Shown piece by piece: positions 57,662 through 64,000 of a stretch of DNA of 64,000 nucleotides. The stretch spans positions 5,336,001-5,400,000 of the forward strand of contig NZ_CP029553.1 in assembly GCF_003173755.1 (NCBI RefSeq), read 5' to 3'. The stretch is from Methylobacterium terrae (GTDB lineage: Bacteria; Pseudomonadota; Alphaproteobacteria; Rhizobiales; Beijerinckiaceae). The position numbers and the translations under genes were made by a program. Each line of letters opens with the position of its first letter. The stretch's first letter is position 1. The notes below the pieces were generated by a model. It did not search any database. It saw nothing but the letters and a program-made list of their open reading frames with translations, and was not told where the DNA came from.

Positions 57662-60600
57662 GCACGCTCGTCCTGTCCACTGTCGGCCAGGCGGTCGGCA
57701 CCGCGATCGGCGGCCCGATCGGCGGCGCGATCGGCCAGATGGTCGGCGCTGCCGGCGGCAGCGCCCTCGACCGGGCCATGTTCGGCTCGCGCCCCAAGCC
57801 GCAGATCAACCTCGGCCCGCGCCTGTCTGACCTCCACGTCACCGCCTCGACCGAAGGGGCGGCCATCGCCCGCGTCTTCGGCCGCGTCCGCATCGGCGGG
57901 CAGATCATCTGGGCGACCAAGCTCAAGGAGGTGCAGAAGGTCGAGAAGGTCAAATCGTCCGGCGGCAAGGGCGGGGGCAGCCAAAAGCAGTTCAACGTGA
58001 CGTATTCGTACAGCGTCAGCGTGGCGATTGCCTTGTGCGAAGGCCCGATCGTCGCCGTGGGACAGGTCTACGCCGACGGCAAGCCGATCGCGCTCGCCGC
58101 CCACGGCGCCCGGGTCTATCTCGGCGACGAGGCGCAGGGCCCGGATCCGAAGATTGCCGCGATCGAGGGCGCGGCGAGCGCCCCGGCCTATCGCGGCCTC
58201 GCCTACATCGTGTTCGAGGATCTGCCGCTCGCGGGCTTCGGCAACCGCGTCCCGGTCATCACCGCGGAGGTGATCCGGCGCGCACCCAACGCGTCGGGCC
58301 GGCCGAGGCTCGAGGAGCTGGTGACGGCGGTCACGATGATCCCGAGCATGGGCGAATTCACCTATGCGACGGTGCCGGTCAACGCCTCGACCTTCGGCGG
58401 GATCACCGGACAGAACACGGTCTCGGGCGGGGTCGACGCGTTGAAGGCGCTGGATCAGCTCGCGGTCGAGGCGCCGCGCTGCCGGCACGTCTCGCTCGTG
58501 GTCGCCTGGCAGGGCACGGATTTGCGGCTCGGGTCCTGCCGCATCGTCCCGAAGGCCGAGACGGCGAACAAGACCACGTCGCCGGAATGGATCGCCGGCG
58601 GGGTCGACCGGGCCGCGGCGGCGATCGTCAGCCGCGACGCGGCCGGCGCGCCGTTGCTCGGCGGCGCGCCGTCCGACCTGTCGGTGGTGCAGCTCATCCA
58701 GGCGCTCAAGGGCCGCGGTTACGCCGTCACCCTCTACCCGTTCGTGATGATGGACATTCCGGCCGGGAACGGCCTGCCCGATCCCTACGGGGCGGCGGAA
58801 CAGGCCCCGTTCCCCTGGCGCGGGCGCGTGACCTGCCATCCGGCCCCCGGCCAGCCCGGCACGGTCGACAAGACCGCCGCCGCCGGCGACCAGGTCGCGG
58901 CGTTCTTCGGCACGGTGGCGCCGGCCGAGCTGGCGTGGAACGGCCGCACCGTGACCTGTGCCCGGGCCGAGTTCTCGTTCCGCCGCTTCATCCTGCATTG
59001 CGCGCGCCTCGCCGAGGCCGCCGGCGGGGTCGATACCTTCCTGATCGGCTCGGAGATGATCGGGCTCACCACATTGCGCTCAGACGCCTCGACTTATCCG
59101 GCGGTGGCGCAGCTCGTCAGCCTGGCGGCCGATACGCGCGCGATCCTGGGGGCTGCCACGAAGCTCGGCTACTCGGCCGACTGGACGGAATACGCCAATC
59201 ACCGTCCGGCCGATGGAACCGGCGACGTGTATTTCCACCTGGATCCGTTGTGGTCGAGCCCGAACATCGACTTCGTCGGGATCGACAATTACATGCCGCT
59301 CGCCGATTGGCGCGACGGGTTCGACCATCTCGACGCCAAGGTGGGGGCCCCGTCGCCCTACGATGCGGGATACCTCACCGGCAACGTCGCGGCCGGCGAG
59401 CTGTTCGACTGGTACTACCCGACGCAAGCCGATCGCGACGCGCAGAACCGGGTGCCGATCGCCGACACCGCTTACGGCGAGCACTGGATCTTCCGGATCA
59501 AGGACTTACGCGCCTGGTGGGCGAACCCGCATCGCGACCGGCCGGGCGGAGTGCGCCAGACGAACGCAACCGGGTGGGTGCCGCAGGGCAAACCGGTTCG
59601 CTTCATCGAACTCGGCTGCCCGGCGGTCGACAAGGGCATGAACCAGCCCAACGTCTTCGTGGACCCGAAATCGTCGGAAAGCTTCCTGCCGTACTACTCG
59701 AACGGCCGGCGCGATCCGGCGGCGCAGAGGGCCTACCTGGAAGCCACCTTGGCGTACTGGCAGGCGCCGGCCGGCAACCCGGTGTCGACGGTCTACGGCG
59801 GCCGGATGGTCGATCCCGACCGCCTGTTCGTCTGGACGTGGGACGCCCGGCCCTATCCGGACTTCCCGCGCCAGGCGGCGGTCTGGAGCGACGGACCCAA
59901 CTACCGGCTCGGCCACTGGATCAACGGGCGTCTCGGCCTGGCGCCGATCGCCGACGTGGTGGCGGAGCTGTGCGGGGGCCTCGGCGTGTCGATCGATGTC
60001 GGCCAGCTCACCGGCCTGGTGGAGGGCTTCGCCGTCACGGAGGTGCAGACGCCGCGCGCAAGCCTCGAACCTTTGCGCACGTGCTTCTTCTTCGACGCGG
60101 CGGAGTCGGCCGGGCGCCTGGTCTTCGCGCCGCTCGCCCGGGCGCCGGCAGCGGCCCTCACGGCCGACGACCTGGTGGCGCGGGGCGGCACCGGCGGCGA
60201 CTACCGCCGCACCCGGGGAGAGGAAACCGCGCTTCCGGGGGTGGTGGCGCTGACCTACATCGATCCGCATCGCGGCTACCAGTCGGCATCCGTCGAGGCG
60301 CGCCGCACCAACGGCCGGGCGAATTCGGTGCAGCGGGTGGCGGTGCCGCTCTGCCTCGACGAGGGCGCGGCCCGGGGCATCGCGCAAGCGCTGCTCTATC
60401 AGGGCGTGGTCGAGCGCGAGCAGGTCGGGGCCACCTTGCCGCCGTCCTGCCTGGCGCTCGATGCCGGCGACGTCGTCACCCTCTCCCTCGCCGGGTCCTC
60501 GACCGACTACCGCCTCACCCGCCTCGGCCTGGAAGGGGGCCGGCCGGCGAGCGGCATCCGCACCGACCTGTCGGTGTTCGCCTACCGGGACGGCACCGCG

Positions 60601-61572
60601 ACGCCGCGGCCGGCCGAGCCGCCGGCAACGGTGGGGGTGGCTTTGTTCCAGTTCCTCGACCTGCCGCTCCTGCGCTCGGACGCGGCACCGCACGCGCCCT
60701 ACCTCGCCGCCTACACGGCGCCGTGGTCGCCCGTCGCGGTGCTGCGCTCGACCGCCGGCGGGGCGTTCGCGGACGACGCGACTTTGGGCGCCCGGTCGAT
60801 CATCGGGCGTCTGACGGGCGAGCTCTACCCGGGCCCGGTCGCCCGGTGGGACCGGGTGAACACGGTGTTCGTGGAGGTGCCGCGCGGGGTCGAGCTGACC
60901 TCGGCTCCCGAGGTCGACGTGCTGAACGGGGCCAACGTCGCGGCCCTGCTGACGCCGTCGGGCGAGTGGGAGGTGCTGCAATGGGCGCAGGCCACCCTGC
61001 TCGCGCCCGGGCGCTACCGCCTCGCGACGCTGCTGCGCGGGCAGCTCGGGACGGACTTCGCGCTGGGCAACCCGACCCCGGCCGGGGCGCCGTTCGTGGT
61101 CCTCACCGATGCCCTCGTGCAGTCCGGGATGCCGCTGTCCTCGCGCACCCTGCCACTCGCCTGGCGCTGGGGGCCGCTCGGCCGGCCGTCCGACGATCCG
61201 AGCTTCGCCGGCGCCACCCTGGCGTTCCGGGGCGTGGGCCTGCGGCCCTACGCGCCGGTGCAGGCCCGGATGGTGCGGGCCGAGTCGGGCGACCTGGTGC
61301 TGTCGTGGATCCGGCGCACCCGGATCGACGGCGACCCGTGGGAACAGGTCGAGGTGCCCTTGGGCGAGGAGGGCGAGGCCTACGCCCTCGACGTGCTGGC
61401 CGGCTCCACCGTCGTCCGCACGTTCAGCCCGTCGGCGCCGTCCGTCACCTACAAAGCCGCCCACCAGGCGGCCGACTTCGGCGGGCCGGTCACCAGCCTG
61501 TCCGTCGCCATCCACCAAGTCTCGGCAACCTACGGCCGCGGCGCGGCCCTGAGGGCGACCCTGTATGCCTGA
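57658..61572 (+). CDS. GTA-type TIM-barrel tail tip protein (megatron, g15-like)
   Basis: A 1304-residue protein, the largest of the tail. A Gly-rich hydrophobic head (AVGTAIGGPIGGAIGQMVGA) may insert into the membrane. A tail-protein domain follows (residues about 60-300). The GTA TIM-barrel domain lies around 430-740 (LIGSEMIGLTTLRSDASTYP, DFVGIDNYMPLADWRDGFDH, VPIADTAYGEHWIFRI, RFIELGCPAVDKGMNQPNVF). The C-terminal half has fibronectin-like and receptor-facing beta parts. In RcGTA this protein forms the tail spike that contacts the host. GTG start in an overlap with the peptidase gene. Confidence 0.9.
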   Translation: MSTLVLSTVGQAVGTAIGGPIGGAIGQMVGAAGGSALDRAMFGSRPKPQINLGPRLSDLHVTASTEGAAIARVFGRVRIGGQIIWATKLKEVQKVEKVKSSGGKGGGSQKQFNVTYSYSVSVAIALCEGPIVAVGQVYADGKPIALAAHGARVYLGDEAQGPDPKIAAIEGAASAPAYRGLAYIVFEDLPLAGFGNRVPVITAEVIRRAPNASGRPRLEELVTAVTMIPSMGEFTYATVPVNASTFGGITGQNTVSGGVDALKALDQLAVEAPRCRHVSLVVAWQGTDLRLGSCRIVPKAETANKTTSPEWIAGGVDRAAAAIVSRDAAGAPLLGGAPSDLSVVQLIQALKGRGYAVTLYPFVMMDIPAGNGLPDPYGAAEQAPFPWRGRVTCHPAPGQPGTVDKTAAAGDQVAAFFGTVAPAELAWNGRTVTCARAEFSFRRFILHCARLAEAAGGVDTFLIGSEMIGLTTLRSDASTYPAVAQLVSLAADTRAILGAATKLGYSADWTEYANHRPADGTGDVYFHLDPLWSSPNIDFVGIDNYMPLADWRDGFDHLDAKVGAPSPYDAGYLTGNVAAGELFDWYYPTQADRDAQNRVPIADTAYGEHWIFRIKDLRAWWANPHRDRPGGVRQTNATGWVPQGKPVRFIELGCPAVDKGMNQPNVFVDPKSSESFLPYYSNGRRDPAAQRAYLEATLAYWQAPAGNPVSTVYGGRMVDPDRLFVWTWDARPYPDFPRQAAVWSDGPNYRLGHWINGRLGLAPIADVVAELCGGLGVSIDVGQLTGLVEGFAVTEVQTPRASLEPLRTCFFFDAAESAGRLVFAPLARAPAAALTADDLVARGGTGGDYRRTRGEETALPGVVALTYIDPHRGYQSASVEARRTNGRANSVQRVAVPLCLDEGAARGIAQALLYQGVVEREQVGATLPPSCLALDAGDVVTLSLAGSSTDYRLTRLGLEGGRPASGIRTDLSVFAYRDGTATPRPAEPPATVGVALFQFLDLPLLRSDAAPHAPYLAAYTAPWSPVAVLRSTAGGAFADDATLGARSIIGRLTGELYPGPVARWDRVNTVFVEVPRGVELTSAPEVDVLNGANVAALLTPSGEWEVLQWAQATLLAPGRYRLATLLRGQLGTDFALGNPTPAGAPFVVLTDALVQSGMPLSSRTLPLAWRWGPLGRPSDDPSFAGATLAFRGVGLRPYAPVQARMVRAESGDLVLSWIRRTRIDGDPWEQVEVPLGEEGEAYALDVLAGSTVVRTFSPSAPSVTYKAAHQAADFGGPVTSLSVAIHQVSATYGRGAALRATLYA

Positions 61573-63211
61573 CGCAGCCACCGCCAACCTCGCCCTGCCG
61601 CTGCTCCAGGCGGCGCAGGCGCAGAAGCACGTCACCCACAACGAGGCCCTCGTCGGCCTCGATACGCTGGTCCAGCTCGCGGTCCTCGACAAGGACCTGA
61701 CGGCGCCGCCCGTCAGCCCGGCCGAGGGCGACCGCTACCTGATCGCCGGCGCTTCCCCGACGGGGGCGTGGGCGGGCTGGGCCGGCCGGGTGGTGCGCTA
61801 CCAGGACGGGGCGTGGCGCAGCTTCGTGCCGCGCCCCGGCTGGCTCGCCTTCGTGGCGGACGAGGCGGACCTCTACACCTATACAGGTGTGGCCTGGGCC
61901 TCGTTCCGCTCCACCCTGACGGTGCTCCAGAACCTCACCCGGCTCGGGATCGGCACCACCGCCGACGCCCAGAACCCGTTTGCCGCCAAGCTGAACAAGG
62001 CGCTGTGGACCGCGCTCACCGTGCCTGAGGGCGGGACCGGGGACCTGCGCTACACCCTCAACAAGCAGGCCTCCGGCAACACCCTGTCGCTGCTGCTCCA
62101 GTCCGGCTTCTCCGGCCGGGCCGAGTTCGGCCTGACCGGCGACGACGATCTCCGGCTCAAGGTCTCGGCCGACGGGAGCACCTGGCGCGAGGCGCTGCGG
62201 GTCGAGGGCGCGACCGGCGCGGTCTCCGTCTCGGATGCGGTCACGTGCGGCAACCAGAGCCTCCAGTACGGCGCCGGTCTCGTCATCAGGGAGAGCGCGC
62301 ACGCGAGCGGATCGAAGCGCGCGGCGATCAATCTCGGCACCCGCTGGAGCTTGTTGCAGGACAGCGGAGGAACCGGATATCGCGACTTCATGATCTTCAA
62401 TGCCGGGACTGGCACGACAGCCCTGGTGCTGAACCCGCTCGACAACGCCCTGACGCTGAGTGGCGCGCTCAATACCACCGCCTCCCCCTTGGGGCAGACG
62501 GCTGGATCGGCGACGCGGCACGCCCGTTTGCAGCAGAACGCCGGCGGCAACGGCCTGTTTCTCGACGTCATCAATCGTCGGCATACCGCGGGCTCCGACT
62601 GGATAGGGACCAGCGCCCGCATACAGAGAACGGTCGACGTCACGCCGCACGGCTTCATCGATTTCGGGATCGACGGCCTCGCCGCCAATGCGGGTCTCGG
62701 TTTCGGCGTCGGCACCACGACGCTGCTGCGGGTCGATGGCGGCGGGGTCTCGGCCGCGGTTCCGCTGAGCGTCAGCGGCAGGCTGTCGTCGCTGGGCGAC
62801 ATCACCAATGGGGGATACATCGGGTTCGCTTTCGCGAATGCCGGTGGTCAGATCTACTGGGGCTGGGGCCTCGGGGACGCGCTCGGCGGCGGCAATGCGG
62901 GCGGAAACCTAAAGCTGTTCTCCTACGGCGACGGCGGCGGGTATCTCAGCGCTCCCGTCATCATCAACCGGGCGACCGGCCAGACGGGTCTCATGTCCCT
63001 GTCCGTCGTGGGCGGGACGACGCTCGGCGGCACCTTGCAGCTCGCCTCCTACACGGTGGCGACGCTGCCGGCCGGGCTGGCCGGGGGGCTGGTCTTCGTG
63101 GGCAACGCCCGCAAGCCCGGCGAGGGCGCCGGGGCCGGGACGGGCGTGGTCGCCTCCTACTCCAACGGCAACTGGCGGCGGCTGTCGGACGACGGCCCGG
63201 TCGCGGCGTGA
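61565..63211 (+). CDS. DUF2793 tail-fibre-type protein
   Basis: A 548-residue protein. Residues 1-110 are DUF2793 (ANLALPLLQAAQAQKHVTHN, EGDRYLIAGASPTGAWAGWA, GWLAFVADEADLYTYTG), typical of prophage and GTA spike or fibre proteins. The rest is beta-rich with repeats of short Gly/Thr-rich strands. The last 50 residues contain LAGGLVFVGNARKPGEGAGA. It probably carries host-recognition parts. It overlaps the tail-tip gene by eight bases. Confidence 0.8.
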   Translation: MPDAATANLALPLLQAAQAQKHVTHNEALVGLDTLVQLAVLDKDLTAPPVSPAEGDRYLIAGASPTGAWAGWAGRVVRYQDGAWRSFVPRPGWLAFVADEADLYTYTGVAWASFRSTLTVLQNLTRLGIGTTADAQNPFAAKLNKALWTALTVPEGGTGDLRYTLNKQASGNTLSLLLQSGFSGRAEFGLTGDDDLRLKVSADGSTWREALRVEGATGAVSVSDAVTCGNQSLQYGAGLVIRESAHASGSKRAAINLGTRWSLLQDSGGTGYRDFMIFNAGTGTTALVLNPLDNALTLSGALNTTASPLGQTAGSATRHARLQQNAGGNGLFLDVINRRHTAGSDWIGTSARIQRTVDVTPHGFIDFGIDGLAANAGLGFGVGTTTLLRVDGGGVSAAVPLSVSGRLSSLGDITNGGYIGFAFANAGGQIYWGWGLGDALGGGNAGGNLKLFSYGDGGGYLSAPVIINRATGQTGLMSLSVVGGTTLGGTLQLASYTVATLPAGLAGGLVFVGNARKPGEGAGAGTGVVASYSNGNWRRLSDDGPVAA

Positions 63212-63218
63212 GGGCAGC

Positions 63219-63827
63219 ATGGATCACCCCTACCTGTACGAGTTCCTGTATCGCGGCCGGCCCCCGGGCTCGGCCGAGCCGCCGGCCTGGCACGTGGTGC
63301 TCGGCCGGCACGTGACGGCGCCGGGCGCGCGGGAGGCGCAGTTCCTGGCGAGCGGGGCGCTGACCCCGGCGCAAGCCGAGGCGGCGGGGTTCCCGCTCTC
63401 GGCGGTGCTGGCGGGGATCGACGCGGCGGCGCTGGCGGGGCGGGACGCGGCGCTGGCCGAGGCGGAGGCCGCGCGGCGGGAGCGCGATGCCGCGGCGGCC
63501 GAGCGCGACGCCCTGGCGGCGCAGCTCGCGGCGCTGCAAGCCGCGCCGGCGGCGGTGTCGGATCGGCAGTTCTTCCAGGCCTTGGCGCTCGCCGGCGCGA
63601 TCACGCCCGACGAGGCGCTGGCGGCGGTGATGACGGGCGTGCTGCCGGCGCCGATCGCCGCGGCGGTGGCGGCCCTGCCGGAGGCGGAGCGGTTCGCCGC
63701 CCGGATGCTCCTGTCCGGCGCCACGGCGTTCGAGCGCAGCCATCCGATCGCGGCGCAGCTCGGCGCGGCGCTCGGCTACGACGCGGCGGAGCTGGACGCG
63801 CTGTGGCGCCAGGCCGCCGACCTCTGA
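63219..63827 (+). CDS. Phage tail-fibre-associated protein
   Basis: A 202-residue protein that follows the DUF2793 gene by seven bases. Its head (MDHPYLYEFLYRGRPPGSAE) is compact. The middle is an Ala/Arg/Glu heptad region (AEAEAARRERDAAAAERDAL), and the last 80 residues are helical (DRQFFQALALAGAITPDEAL). Its place suggests a fibre chaperone or minor fibre part. No family recognised. Confidence 0.6.
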   Translation: MDHPYLYEFLYRGRPPGSAEPPAWHVVLGRHVTAPGAREAQFLASGALTPAQAEAAGFPLSAVLAGIDAAALAGRDAALAEAEAARRERDAAAAERDALAAQLAALQAAPAAVSDRQFFQALALAGAITPDEALAAVMTGVLPAPIAAAVAALPEAERFAARMLLSGATAFERSHPIAAQLGAALGYDAAELDALWRQAADL

Positions 63828-63893
63828 CTTTCCCCCGACCGCTGCGCCACCCGGCCCGGTCCTCGAGATCCCTGACAATCCGGAGAAGACGGT

Positions 63894-64000
63894 ATGGCCG
63901 CGAGCACGTTCGAGCGGGCGCTTTCGCATGTCCTGCAGCACGAGGGCGGGTGGTCGGACGACCCGCACGACCCGGGCGGGGCGACGAACCTCGGGGTGAC
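63894..64000 (+). CDS. Glycoside hydrolase family 108-type endolysin (cut by window edge)
   Basis: The first 35 codons read ASTFERALSHVLQHEGGWSD and then DPHDPGGATNLGV, the opening of GH108 muramidases. The glutamate in HEGG is the catalytic residue. CCGGAGAAGACGG precedes the ATG. It is the expected lysis gene after the tail module. The rest lies outside the window. Confidence 0.85.
   Translation, partial: MAASTFERALSHVLQHEGGWSDDPHDPGGATNLGV

Larger units (their letters stand above)
43321..64000. mobile_element. Prophage or GTA-like element (left part; runs off window)
   Basis: From the S24 repressor to the right edge nearly all genes are phage-type and run left to right after the repressor. 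The head module (DUF1073 portal, DUF2213, DUF2190, DUF2184, DUF4054) is of a siphovirus type common in Hyphomicrobiales. The tail tip (DUF2460, DUF2163, NlpC/P60, TIM-barrel protein) is GTA-like. There is no integrase, excisionase, replication or tRNA gene on the left side, and I find no attachment repeat. The right end is outside the window. Confidence 0.88.

Overview
The window is very GC-rich, densely packed DNA from an alphaproteobacterium. An sdhC-D-A-B operon, an Omp19-type lipoprotein, HslVU, a TAXI-type binding protein and a GTA-like tail module all fit the Hyphomicrobiales. Methylobacteriaceae is my best guess from base composition and gene style; this is inference, because no 16S or other marker gene is present.

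Region 1 (1-6.4 kb): the end of an unrecognised gene, a LysR regulator, then the succinate dehydrogenase operon. A DUF433/DUF5615 toxin-antitoxin-like pair sits between sdhA and sdhB. A terminator and an Omp19-like inhibitor lipoprotein follow. Region 2 (6.4-18.3 kb): a TAXI-type binding protein, exonuclease III, LolA, a large FtsK with no visible membrane segment, NAD synthetase, a cysteine hydrolase and a PilZ protein. Region 3 (18.3-20.7 kb): a complete miniature transcription unit for a 23-residue peptide with an exceptionally strong Shine-Dalgarno site, an MBL-fold hydrolase, and a small AT-rich foreign island bracketed by REP-like hairpins. Region 4 (20.7-33 kb): hslVU, a small kinase, a decayed DUF6883-like gene, a RecD-like helicase, a KefB-type antiporter, a PLP enzyme of methionine metabolism, and a block of membrane and hypothetical genes with MoxR and SixA-like proteins.

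Region 5 (33-39.2 kb) looks like a phage-shock-type membrane-stress locus: ycjX, ycjF, a PspA protein carrying a TnpB-like N-terminal domain, a YqiJ-like OB-fold membrane protein and a YqiK-like flotillin. Its promoter has an inverted repeat between the -35 and -10 boxes and predicts a leaderless message. Region 6 (39.4-43.3 kb): 4-hydroxybenzoate hydroxylase divergent from an AraC regulator with an 18-bp palindrome between them, an aldo/keto reductase broken by a 10-bp tandem duplication, and a small secreted protein.

Region 7 (43.3 kb to the right edge) is a prophage or gene-transfer-agent-like element. A self-cleaving S24 repressor is followed almost directly by a NusG paralogue, then a strong promoter overlapped by an alphaproteobacterial LexA box (GAAC-N7-GAAC), then terminase, portal, head, connector and tail genes. 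The last four tail genes follow the g12-g15 order of the Rhodobacter GTA. No integrase or replication gene is visible on the left side. The repressor, the LexA box and the NusG-like antiterminator candidate suggest one DNA-damage-triggered switch for the whole late operon.
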